Shown piece after piece: positions 35,551 to 46,358 of a DNA stretch of 64,000 nt. The position numbers were made by a program, and so were the translations under genes. Source of the DNA: Auriscalpium vulgare. Lineage: Eukaryota; Basidiomycota; Agaricomycetes; Russulales; Auriscalpiaceae. How positions within the stretch are numbered: position 1 is the first letter of the stretch; each line of letters starts with the position of its first letter. The DNA is taken from NCBI GenBank assembly GCA_019915015.1, contig JAHBBC010000012.1, positions 310,001 to 374,000 of the forward strand, in the 5' to 3' direction. The notes under the pieces are model-generated. The model saw only the letters and a list, made by a program, of their open reading frames with translations. It was not told the origin of the DNA and did not search any database.

Positions 35551-36917
35551 TCAGAAGTCGTCCGGGACGTACCCCTTGTGCACGCGCATGTGCTGCCCCA
35601 GGTTGTCGTGTCTGCTGAAGTCCTTGTCGCACCCCGCCACCGGGCACTTGTGCGCTACAGCCCCCCGACGCATCAGCACCGCACAGCAGCAAAAAGCAAA
35701 GAAAAACCGGACGCACGCTTTTCATTCGTGTGTATTGAGCGCACGTGGCGCTTCAGATGCTCCCCACGCGCAAAGCACTTGCCGCACTCGCCCACGCGGC
35801 ACATGTACGTGCGCACGTTCTTCTGCACGCCCCCGTGGGTCACGAATACCGGCGCAGTGGGCACACGGCGCCCGCGGCTCTTCTTCGTCAGATTCGGCAC
35901 AGGCACCGGAGCGGTGAGCTTGCGCGTTGCGCGCGACGCGGACGTGCTCGAGGACGTGCGGCGGCGGCGCGGCGGTGCGCCGGACGACGTGCTCGAGGAC
36001 GCGCCGATGCCCGTGCGCGCGCGGGTGTGCGGTACGAACTCGCCGTCGTCGGGGTCCGGCTCCTCGAACTCGCTCTCGCCGCTCTCCGACGCATCGTCGT
36101 AGTCCGACTCGCCCGTGAGCCCCGGCGGGCTGCTCGACCCGTACGCGTGCGCGCGCGGGAACGCGACGGACGACGGCGCCTGTGGCTGCGGGTGCGGCGG
36201 CGCGCCGCTACTGCCATATGCGGGCGGCGGCGACGGCGTGAGGTCGGACGGGCGGATGAAGCTCACGGGCGGCGGCTCGAGCGAGGCCAGCGCGATGCCG
36301 GCTGGGGAGCGCTCCTGCGGGTAACCGAGCGTCATGTCGATGACCATGTTATCCATCTCCAGGTCGCTGCCGCTCGCGCGGGTGCTGGCGCCCGCACGGG
36401 GCGGCGAGGCGGCGTAGAAGAGCTGCGGCGGCAAGGCGGCGAGCATCGCCTGACCGTGCATGCCCGCGCCGGCGGCGACAAAGGACATGTGCGGCGACTG
36501 CTGCGGGAAGGAGAAGAAATCGGACGCGTCGGGGAGCGAGGAGGCGGCGGTGGAGAAGCCAGTGTACGGCGAACGCTCGAGCTTGATGTGCTGCGGGGAC
36601 ATGCCGCCGGCATTGAATGAAGCGTTTGGGGACGGGGGGAAGCACATCCTGTCCTCGTGCGAGAGCTGGGAACTGTGGGCGGACTTCTTGATGTCGCTCG
36701 ACCAATCCATGTCGAGGAAGCGGTTGTCGTAAGCATCATTGCCGAAGGCGGCGGTCATCTCGCCCATGGAGTCAAAGTACTCGAAGTCGTTGCTCTGTGA
36801 GGCGCCGCTCGTCGATGTGGGCATGTGGGGGGAATACGGCGACGATGCGTCGAATATGAGCGGGTAGTGGGAGGGCATGGGGGAGATATGCCGAGCGAGG
36901 GGAGAAGCGGAGGACAT
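35551..36917 (-). CDS. C2H2 transcription factor with two C-terminal fingers
   Basis: Putative transcription factor. From MSSASPLARHISPMPSH (36917) a long, low-complexity N-terminus rich in Ser, Pro and Ala, with an acidic block (ESGESEFEEPDPDDGEF) and a basic stretch (KKSRGRRVP) that may serve nuclear import. Then finger one (YMCRVGECGKCFARGEHLKR ... SIH), an intron of about 80 bases after EK, and finger two (HKCPVAGCDKDFSRHDNLGQ ... RVH), ending GYVPDDF with TGA at 35551-35553. Splicing restores a TNEKPH linker. Two C-terminal fingers of this pattern recall fungal Msn2/4-like stress and developmental regulators; this is a resemblance only. No duplicate lies in the window. Confidence 0.85.
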
Positions 36918-39900
36918 GGTGCGGTGGTGGTAGGCAAAGGCAGCGGCGGGCGGCGAGGCAGGCTGCTGGAAGTGATGGGTGTGTAGCGGAGGAACTGCGT
37001 CACAGAGGGTGCGCTGCTCACAAGCATTCTGGGGTGCGTAGAAATAGGCCTGTGGCGAAGGTCGGATTGAGACCAGGGATACGGTTGCTGCAGTAATGTG
37101 AGATCAGCGGATCGTTCTGGTCAGAAGGGCGGCGGGACGTACGGCGGACATGACCTGCGGGCTGGCTGTGGGCGAGACCACGGAAGCGATCGAGCGGACG
37201 TTGAGTCAGAGGACGCTTATGGGGCGGAATGGGACCGAAAGGCGGATGTGTGCTGGGCGGTCCGTTCGTTTCGTCTGGTTCGTTTCGTGGAGGCGTGCGC
37301 GGCGGTCGGGGCGGGTGGCGGGAGCAGACTGTCTGAGACTGCGAACGGCGGCGGGGAATGTCGAGGGCAAAGAGGCCGCCTGCGGTGCCAGAGGCAAAGG
37401 GAACGACGAGGAAGAGAAGAAAGACTTGCAAGAAAGAAAGGAGGGCGGGGGCAGGCGGCCGCAGAGACCTTATACGCCGTCCCAGATCCGACACCGTCCC
37501 CGTGTGTGTATCCCTATTTGGCAACGCCTGCCTCCCGGCCCGCACCTGCCTCTTGAGGCGCTCTCGGCCGCCCGCCTGCCCGCCCGTACGCCCGCCGCGC
37601 ACGCAGCTGGGCGGACACGAGCCTACGACGGCTGTCCCGCGCTGCTCGCCGTGCACCGCGCTGGACATCGCAGGCAGCGCATCGAGATCCCAACGGGGCG
37701 CTAGCCGCATCCGGTGTGCGCTGCCTCGACAGTCACGCGCACGCCCAGATCCATCCCCGATACACAGCAGCTATGCCCCCATCTGACCGCGCACGCTGCC
37801 CCCCGGTCCCTATCCCCGCCCTCCAGAATGCCCTCGGCGCACTCCAAACCCTCACCTGATCGCCCGCCCACACTTCGCACCACGAAAGAGCAGCAACCGT
37901 GGCCACACCGGATTCGCGAGTGAAGTCCTTTGCTCTCCCGAAGAGTGCGCAAGCGCCGCGTCCTGTGCCTTCTCGTACACGCGGTGGTCTTCCCCGTCGG
38001 ACGTGCGGCTGGGAGCACACTCGCCGGCTTCCCGCACAGCACCGTGCCCACGCAAACCGGCAATCCACTCCTCGGACGAACGTGCCACAGCGCGCGAAGG
38101 GTCCCAGCACGAGGCCGCCAGAACGAGATGCGCCTTTGCCTTGCCTGCGCCGGGCCTGGCACGCCAATGTCGCGCAGACGCGTTACGGCACCGATTGTGA
38201 ACGGCCGGGGGACGTGCGCCCACGGAATAGGCGTGCGGGGCGCGGGAAGCCAGGCAGGAAGCGTGGAAGCGAGGGCCTGCGCGCAGGGGCCCGCTGACTC
38301 TCCCGCAGGCGTCCACGGAACGTACTCGAGCTGCAGATGCACACTCTCGCCGGCGAAATGCGACGCGAGTACTGGACGCACGCCTGCTTATCGCGCCGAG
38401 AGTACGAGTCGCGCGCCTCTGGCCACAACACGAGCCCATCTAATCTGCCCGCGCCATCTGGCATGTGCGGCCGGCCTGGATAGCGTGCGGCGCGCCCACA
38501 CCCGAACCGACCTGACCCGCTTCGGCGCCCATTCATTCATGTTCGTCCATTCACTCACTGCCTCCAGCCTGCTTCCCTTCTTCTCTTCTTCTGGTTCATA
38601 ACTCGCGCGCGGGGTGCCTGGGCTTCGCGAGTTCGCGGGCTCTTCACGCTATCGATGCGTGTGACCACTGACAGATCCGGCCGCCCGCCGCACAAAGCCG
38701 GCGGGGGCGCAGTCATCTGCGGCTGCACGTGCGCGATAAGTGCAGCGCGCGGCGTGCTCCGGGCGTGCGGCCGTGCCTGGTGCGCTCGTGCCGTGGGCCG
38801 ACGGGTGAGAGGGCGCACGCGGCGCGTGAGAGGCGTGGGGTTCGCGTGGGCGGGCGAGGGAGGGACGACGAAGAGCGCGGACGGGCGGGCCGCTCAGCCG
38901 GCAGTGGCAAGGTAGGGTGCAGCCAGAGCCAGTTCCGAGCGGCTGAATTGTGCCGGTAATTCGAGCTTGAAGCGTATAGAGATCGACCGGTCCGGATGAA
39001 ATGTGACGCGCCAGTACTGTATGACTTGCGTAATGCGTTCGATCGAGGCAATGTACATTGTATGAGCGCGCGGCCGCAGACACCGCCGTCGATGCGATGC
39101 CGACGGGAGCAAAAGTACCGCGAGTGAACGCGACAGTTGCAGGGTTTGATCGGTGGCTCCAGCGACTTGTGCTCGCTCCACGATTGGCCAACCAAGCCAC
39201 CGACTTGGCCGACAGATACGCCGCCGTCGATGCGACATTCGCCCTGCGCCACCGCCCGACGAGCGGGCAGCACAGGCGCCAGACTGAGTCTGATGGAGGC
39301 TGCTCCCGATCATCGCAGGACACGACAGAGCCGCTACCGCACGCACCCGCGGCGAGCGCTGGCAAATGCAGGGTGTGCGGAGATCCCAGGCACACGCCAC
39401 GACGGGCGGAGCTCGCCCACCTGTGGCAATGCCCGGGGAATGCAATGCACAATGCACCGACGTCGGCCGACGATCGGACGCGACCCCGAGTCGGGGCGGA
39501 TGGCGGGCACGGCGTGTGAGACCTTCGGCGCGCAGACAAGGCAGCAGGTTTGCAGGCACGGCGGCGCACACATGGACCCTCGATTCGCTGCGCGCCGAGG
39601 TGCCGCGCCAGGCGACGGGGCCCATGACGGCTGCGGGCCCTGTCCGATGGTCGGGCCCGCGCTGCACTGCATTCCCAGCGCATTGATATTCGCATCCGCC
39701 GGGGTGCGTGCGAATCGCACGCCGAGGGCCCAAGTTCCAATGGAACGGCGGCCGCACGAAATTTGCGGACGGCGGCGGCGGGGGGTCGGGGAGTCTCCGT
39801 TGCCGATCCTGCGCAGAGGAGGGCGGGGAGCTCGAGGGAGACCTGCGGTCCAATTTGAATTCGGACCGCCGCGCCGGGATGTATTTTGTTTTGTTTATCC

Positions 39901-40266
39901 TGAGCCGTCGGTCTGCGGTCTGCAGAAATTCGTCCGCGCGCAGCTCGGTTCGTCAGATGACGGAAGGGCGCGAGCCCGGCGGGCTGGCCGGCGGGTGAGG
40001 GACTATGCGGCGTGGCAAAAGGGATCGGAGGGGCTTGGGCGCGAGATGAGATGCCGGATCAGGGCTTTAATTAAAAGGATCCGTCGGGCGGAAGTATAAG
40101 AGACTAGCGAGCTTGTGCCACGGTCTGGCCAGCGAAGGGAGCGGAGTGTGGAGGCGCAAATAGCACAGGCCGAGCGAGCGCGTTTGAGTGCTGGTGCGCG
40201 GTGGTCTAGAGAATAGCATTTAGTTTCGAAACTGAGTAGCGCGATATTTTCGAATTTTACCTCGCT
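36918..40266. other. 3.3 kb GC-rich gene-free region upstream of C2H2 regulator
   Basis: All six frames contain long open stretches, but they are arginine/alanine/proline-rich artefacts of high GC with no domain, consistent start or splice pattern. It lies upstream of the gene at 35551-36917 and may be its extended regulatory region or 5' UTR with introns, or hold a non-coding RNA. I could not support a gene. Confidence 0.45.
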
Positions 40267-40759
40267 GGGGTAATAATTCGCGATGTGCGGTCGTCGAAGG
40301 GAAACCCATCGCTGTCGGCCTTCCATGCTCAGAGCGATCTAGACACGGCTGCAAAAAAAACTTCGCTCACCTAGGCCATCACTTGCTCTCTAGTCCATAT
40401 GCGCGACAAATTGAACGAGTATAGGGGACGCCAATATCCCGCATGAGAGATCCGATGAATAGCACATTGCTGCGGGTCGCTGTAGAGTTGCGCAGTTTTC
40501 GGGCTTCTTACCGACTACGAAAGCTGCAAGTTTCGGGAGGCACGGGGGCATGCACAGCTGCGCGAGCCTGGGGCAATCAGATGACAATTAGCTCGACGGG
40601 TTGTATGCGCGCAGATCCGTGGCGGCACACCTGTGAGCCTGATGCATCCGCCAGCCTCGCACGGAGCTCCGACATTTGCACAACGTTCGATGACTCCTGA
40701 GATGGGAAGAAACACCGGGCGAAATCTGTGCGTTGCCCGTACCGGTGATGAGAGGCTTT
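40267..40759 (+). repeat. Tandem 0.49 kb repeat, copy 1
   Basis: Starts GGGGTAATAATTCGCGATG and ends at CCGGTGATGAGAGGC. Copy 2 follows immediately. On the plus strand it encodes LRVAVELRSFRASYRL, in a frame later interrupted. Confidence 0.9.
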
Positions 40760-41251
40760 GGGGTAATAATTCGCGATGTGCGGTCGTCGAAGGGAAACCC
40801 ATCGGTGTCGGCCGGCCTTCCATGCTCAGAGCGATCTAGACACGGTTGCAAAAAGTCTTCGCTCACCTAGGCCATCACTTACCCTCTAGTCCATATACGC
40901 GCGCAAACATTAAGATCACAGAGTATAGGGGACCCCAAGATCCCGCATCTTGAGAGAGATCCGATGAATATCCCGATGCTGCGGGTCGCTGTAGAGTTGC
41001 GCAGCTTTCGGGCTTCCTACCGACTACGAAAGCTGCACGTTTCCGGAGGAACGGGAGCATGCACAGCTGCGAGGGATGACAGTGAGCCCGACGGGTTGTA
41101 TGCGCGCAAATCCGTGGCGGCACACCTGTGAGCCTGATGCATCCGCCAGCCTCGCGCGGAGCTCCAACATTTGCACAGCGTTCAATGAATCCTGAGATGG
41201 GGAGAAACAACGGGCGATATCTGTGGGTTGTCCGTACCGGTGATGAGAGGG
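40760..41251 (+). repeat. Tandem 0.49 kb repeat, copy 2
   Basis: Direct repeat of 40267-40759 with small indels and scattered substitutions. The plus-strand frame runs longer here: about 40890-41131, including KIPHLERDPMNIPMLRVAVE and GGTGACTAARDDSEPDGLYA, to a TGA near 41129. Changes between copies in the shared segment near 40475-40560 are mostly at third codon positions of that frame, which suggests a degraded piece of a real gene. Confidence 0.9.
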
Positions 41252-41635
41252 AGGGAGAAGAGCGGGGAGAAATGCGGGGAAATGACGACGAAAAATTGCA
41301 CGAGGCGCGCATGCCCGAAAAGGCAGTAGGCTCTGGCGCCCGGCGCCGCCCGCTCAAACATCTCGTCTTGCGGTCACGTCCATCTCACTCCCTGCTACGT
41401 TGGCGAGAACATCGAGAATCCGAGGCAACAGCTGCGGGTCTCTTAAGACTTGTTGGTCTGTTTTGCGCGCGCTGTTTTCCCGACCAATCTGCTCACAGGA
41501 TATTCTTTAGTTCTCGTTCGCGCAGCGGGAGGAATGCCAGGACACTTGATGCGGTGGTAGTACCAGCAAACGGTGCGCGATCAAATAGGGTTTATTTTGA
41601 ACTATATTGATATCAGCGTGCACAGTCTGTCTACG
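41252..41635. other. Intergenic region
   Basis: Between the tandem repeat and the frameshifted C2H2 gene. Nothing recognised. Confidence 0.4.
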
Positions 41636-42932
41636 ATGCTCGCAAGAGCTGTTCGCCCTCAGGCTCACTGCGCGACCTTGGACGGCACGCTGATGACCCG
41701 AAGACATGCACATCAATCCCCATCTGCAGCGAGCGGACCTGCTGGTAGCAGTACCGCCGAATCCACGTTGCTGCTCAGCGACTCGAGCGTGGAAGATTCG
41801 TGCGATGATGCATTTCTTCAACTCTCATATACCCGCTCGCCGTCGCCCGAGATATTACTGTTCATCCAATCGCCCGTTGTGGACAAGCGGCCACCCGGAG
41901 GCAAGGGCTCCGAGTTTGCGGACCACAGTCCATCCCCTCTTTCATCTAATTTCCCATCGCTTTCCCATACTCAAATCTCGGCGCATATACCCACCAAAAG
42001 CTTCGCGCCTGCTACTCCTATGTATATCGCCTCGTAAACGACAGGCGCCTCTCTCACCTGAAAAAGCACGTGTCAACAAAAGCCGACGGCAGGAACGCGA
42101 AGAATCCTCGACGAAGACAAACTCTGAAGACAATTCCACGACTTCGCTTATCATTCCCGGCACGACTTCTGAATCTGCCCGCGCTAGCGCTTCTGCTCTT
42201 CCCATATGCTCAGACGATTTTGATCTCTTATCGCACTCGCCTCGGCTGCCGTCTTTCGTTATTGATCTCGCATCCGATTCCGACACTGCACCTGCAACTT
42301 CTCTTCCGTTCGAGTCCGTGTACTCTGCGCACCGTTCAGCTCCCAGATATTTTTCAATCAAATGCCGCTTGCAAGACTCCCTCAGCTTTCGATTCCTCCG
42401 ATCAGTCTTCAGCTTCCTCAGTAGCGTCTGCACCTCATCCAAGAGCATCTGGATCGACAGGCCCACAGTCTCCTCCTCGACCTACGACCCACATCCGGCG
42501 CGTCAGACTCGTTCTAGGTCCGCCGCTGTATCATCCAACCCCAGCGTCCTTGCGGAGACGTCTTCGTCGTCACAGTCACCGTCACCACGCCATCACCCTC
42601 AATGTCTCCCGCAGCCACTCCTACCTCCAGGACCATACATAACGAAGAAATCTCGTGGTCGAATCGTCCCGGCTCTCGCCGCATCCGAAGAGGCGCAGTC
42701 CGCTCGGAACTACGTCTGTCCAGAATGCTCGAAACGCTTCCTGCACTCCCAAACCCTCAAACGCTACGTTTCGTCGATTCACACGGACCATAGACGTATG
42801 TTTTAGCTCCTCTACTGGCTTATGCTAGCGTCGTCATTGACATGCGGAATTGTTGCAGCACATCGGTGCGAGTGCGGTAAGACTTTCAACCGGCGCGATC
42901 ATTTTCTACGGCATCAAAGGTGTCATACCTGA
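41636..42932 (+). pseudogene. Frameshifted C2H2 zinc-finger gene (trio member)
   Basis: Related to the intact gene at 32439-34581. The start MLARAVRPQAHCATLDG and the block FLQLSYTRSPSPEILLFI align with it. Near 42033 the frame hits a stop and homology continues in another frame (KRQAPLSPEKARV). Near 42330 it moves again (LPDIFQSNAACKTPSAF ... HIRRVRLVLGPP), then returns for the single complete finger exon (YVCPECSKRFLHSQTLKRYV ... SIH). The last exon has CECGKTFNRRDHFLRHQRCH and a TGA at 42930-42932. At least three frame changes with no intron-like boundaries indicate a pseudogene, and only two finger modules remain. Confidence 0.75.
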
Positions 42933-43748
42933 AGCAAGGCGAGCGGCAATGTATGCACGGGAGATAGCGACAACGGACAGGGCTGTCCGTAGCGGGACTA
43001 TGTCTCCGTCCCTTGCGCGCTTCCTGCTGTGATCCCTTGGGTGCAATGCAATGCAATTCGAGACTTTTGTGCGTTGGTTCGATGCTCCTATCCTCTTAGC
43101 CTTCTTATCTGCGGATTCATGGGCCACGCAACTGTTTGCAGGGTGAGCAGGCGACAGGCGGCGACCGCGAAACCTACCTTGGAAGCCACATCATGAGCTG
43201 GCTGGCCTGAGACTGGTCTGCAGTGCGGATGGTCGTGCCGGCTGCTCCGGGTGATATGAAGAAGCCAAAGAAGCGCAGAAGCCATGCGACCAGTCTCCAG
43301 CGCTCGACAACGAGCCTCGACAATTTTCAAGAAGACGACCATCTTACTGTTCTCCCTCCTCCAATGGCTACTCAACGTGCTCTGCGCTGTGCTCGGTTTC
43401 GTTTTTTCTCTGGGGCGAACGGATCACCGATTTGTTTGGGTACAGCGCTTGCTTTGCGGCTGGCGGATATCCGGCGGCTTACGTGATGTAATGTTGAGGC
43501 GTTGTTGGCCCATGCGACTCCCGCTCCTCGTGGTTCTCCAGTGGTTCTCCTGTTATCAATCGTGTGCTCCTCCCCAGCTGATACAACAGACATCCATATA
43601 TAACCAGCGCCAGGCATCACTGTGTGCTTCTTACGTCGCGCCCAGAATGATTCCGTTGATATAAGAGCCTTCAGGCGTCTCCGCTGGCTTTCGCGCCTTG
43701 TGTCCCGCACCGACGCTTGCGCTTCAGACCCACTCCCTTGCCCTCCCG
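42933..43748. other. Intergenic region
   Basis: Spacer before the UNC93-like gene. Open frames on both strands lack any resemblance or splice support. Its right end should be the transporter promoter. Confidence 0.4.
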
Positions 43749-45601
43749 ATGGTGTTCAACATCCCTGTTCCAGCATGGTACACGTGCGTTCTCGCTGTCT
43801 GTCTTGTCTGCAAACGACAACGCTGACCACCCCGTCCAGAACTCCCATGACACAGATTGTGTTGGTCGGTGCGTATACAGGAAGGCGCGCGCTCGGGCTG
43901 CAAATACTCGGCTGACCGATGCGTTCTAGGGATAACATGTTTCGCCACTGTGGGCATGTTCAGCGCAGTGTCGAACTTGGGTGCCGGAGGAACGCAGGAT
44001 GTCTCGCTCTCCGACACGTCTAACGGCGTGTTGTATGGGCTGTTTGCGGTCACAGGGCTCGTATCCGGCGGCATCAACAACAGTATGTCTCCCACAATCC
44101 GTCGTAGCGCTTTCCCACTCGGCTAACCCACATCCCTGCCAGTTCTTGGCCCCAAAATCACTCTGTGCATCGGTACGCTCGGTTACTCACTTTATGTGGG
44201 CTCTCTGTGGTGGTGCGTCTGGCTATGCCTCTTATCTGCCCGCCGAATTCTTATCTTTTCTCGCAGCTTCCAAACGCAAGGCACGCGGTGGTTCTTGATC
44301 TTTGCCGGTGGCGTTTTGGGTATCTCTGCTGCGCTGCTGTGGTCCGCGCAGGGTGCTATCATGATGAGCTATCCCCTCGAGAAAGACAAGGGCAAGGCGT
44401 TCGGAATCTTCTGGGCTATCTTCCAGCTCGGCTCGTTCATCGGCGCTGTCATAGCGCTCGCCATCAACATTCGCTCGGGCAAGCTTAGCGCTGTCTCGAC
44501 CTCAACGTACCTGGTGCGTGATCATGCGCCCACTCTCGGCCATTCTAATTTGCTCTGTTCACTTGGCCAGGCTTTCATCATCATCATGTTCATAGGCACG
44601 GCATCAACGATGCTGATCATGCCTCCACAACGGATTGTGCGCTCGGACGGGACCATCGTCAAGGTCGAGGCCGCGTCGTCTCCGCGCCAGGAGTTCCACA
44701 ACTTCATCTCCGTACTCAAGGACTGGCGCATGATCGCTCTCATGCCTATGTTCTTCGCTAGCAACTACTTCTACGCGTACCAGGGCGCGGTCAACGCCTT
44801 CTACTTCGACGGCCCGACACGTACGTCATGAGCGGCCCATTCTGCTGTTACGTACTTACTGATGTCTTCCGCTGGACACAGGTGCGCTGAACGCTACGCT
44901 CGAGGGCGCCGGCGCGATCTTCGGCGCGCTGATCATCGGCTTCCTCGTGCTCGACGGCAAGCGCTATCGGCGGCGCACGCGCGGGTTCCTCGGGCTCGCT
45001 TTCGTGTTTGTCGTCACGACCGTCGTCTGGTCGTGCGGTCTCTCCTGGCAGGTCAAGTTCACGCGCCATTCCGTGTCGCCTAAGCTCCACTACAAGGATC
45101 ACCGCTACAACGCCAAGGGCACGCTGTACTTCTTCTGTGAGTATGCTATGCCGCCTACTCGCTCGCGCTGTGCTCACCGCTGCGTAGACTACTTCGGCGA
45201 CGCTTCGTACCAGGCGCTGGCCTATTGGATTATGGGTGCGATCACGAACGACCCGTTCACGCTCGCGCGCTTTGCCGGGTTTTACAAGGCCGTGCAGTCT
45301 GCTGGCGCCGCGGGCTCGTTTGGCATGGACGCGGTCGCGACGCCGTACCTGAACGAGATCGTATGTGCTCCTTCTACCTTCTGCGCGCGCGGCGCTGACC
45401 CGGCGCGCATAGCTTGCCAGTTGGATCATGATGGTCGTGTCGTTCCCGCTTGCGGGGTGGGTCATCTACACGATCAAGGACACGTCGTATACGGAGGAGG
45501 AGACGGTCTACGTCGATGACATCAAGGCGCGCGCCGCCGAAGAGGGCGACACGTCGTCTGTTCTCAAGGAGAAGGAGGGGAACGAGGTAGTGGAGGCCTA
45601 G
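43749..45601 (+). CDS. UNC93-like major facilitator membrane protein (DUF895)
   Basis: Polytopic membrane protein of the UNC93-like branch of the major facilitator superfamily; substrate not established. Exon 1 (MVFNIPVPAWY) joins over introns to TPMTQIVLVG and ITCFATVGMFSAVSNLGAGG, the family's opening signature. Hydrophobic segments follow: NGVLYGLFAVTGLVSGGI; TLCIGTLGYSLYVGSLW; FLIFAGGVLGISAALLW with QGAIMMSYP; AFGIFWAIFQLGSFIGAVI; FIIIMFIGTASTMLIM; LMPMFFASNYFYAYQG; AIFGALIIGFLVL; FLGLAFVFVVTTVVW; and a last segment in WIMMVVSFPLAGWVIYTI. The cytosolic tail is acidic, ending NEVVEA with TAG at 45599-45601. Seven or more short introns; no break found. Confidence 0.9.
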
Positions 45602-46358
45602 GATCAAGTAGCCAGCTGGACATTGCTGTAGAGCCGGTAATATATGTGCTTTCCTACGGTTTGAGGTGTAACGTCTTTATTTCTTTGTCTGCAATGATAA
45701 TGATCACGATGACGACTTGGTTTAACTCTTCTGGGGTTTGTTCATGGGTTAAAGCATACTAGCTGTGCCTCCATCCATCTCATTCGAGGTCACCAGGAAT
45801 TTGGAAACTGGAAAGTACATAACGCGACGAACTTGAAACAGTCTGTCATGTTGCTGTCATGAGGCGAACAGCACTCTTCGCTAACTCGGATTACGGGGAA
45901 GAGCTGGTCAAGAGCTGTCAGATCCAGTCGCTGTAGCATAGTGTAGCCTGAGCCTCCTCAAGAGATCATAGATGGGCGCGGTCAAACTTTACAGGGAAAT
46001 TGTTGAGAAATTGTCGAAAAAGATGGCCGGCCCGGGCTCAAGGCGCCTGGCGGGCCGAAAAGGCCGCAAGAAGTTCAACTCGACTTGTTCATCGACGGCA
46101 CTCTTTGAGTCTGTCGACAACACGCCGGCTTCGTTTTCTTGTCACAGGCATCTGTGCGTCGTGCTTCAATATTCCTGTACGCTTTCACTAACGGGAACAT
46201 GTGTCTTTTATCTTTGCTGGGTCCAGAGTGAGGGAGGTGAAGGGCCGACTCGTGTCGTTTACTAGACATTCAACAGGTGAAAGGTGCGCAACCGGCTACG
46301 TTACTCTACACAATCTTGGCTGAAATATGATATCAGTTAGCCTTCGATCCTGCTCAGG
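45602..46358. other. Intergenic region
   Basis: No gene supported between the transporter and the C2H2 pseudogene. Confidence 0.4.

Noticed and set aside
34730..35725. Minus-strand frame of 331 codons with a hydrophobic start (MKSVRPVFLCFLLLC)
   Set aside because: The hydrophobic start is intron sequence of the C2H2 gene at 35551-36917 and the rest overlaps its last exon in another frame, so it is not a secreted protein.
35745..36620. Plus-strand frame of 291 codons rich in Arg and Ala
   Set aside because: Antisense shadow of the C2H2 transcription factor; compositional artefact.
38649..39853. Overlapping long frames (over 300 codons) on both strands in the GC-rich tract
   Set aside because: Several frames are open at once, with biased low-complexity composition and no domain or splice logic; expected by chance at this GC content.
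40267..41251. Tandem repeat considered as a transposon long terminal repeat pair
   Set aside because: The copies are directly adjacent with no internal region, and no integrase or reverse-transcriptase motif lies near.
40875..41357. Minus-strand 160-codon frame over the tandem repeat
   Set aside because: Differences between the two repeat copies change most residues in this frame but are mostly silent in a plus-strand frame, so the minus frame is unlikely to be coding.
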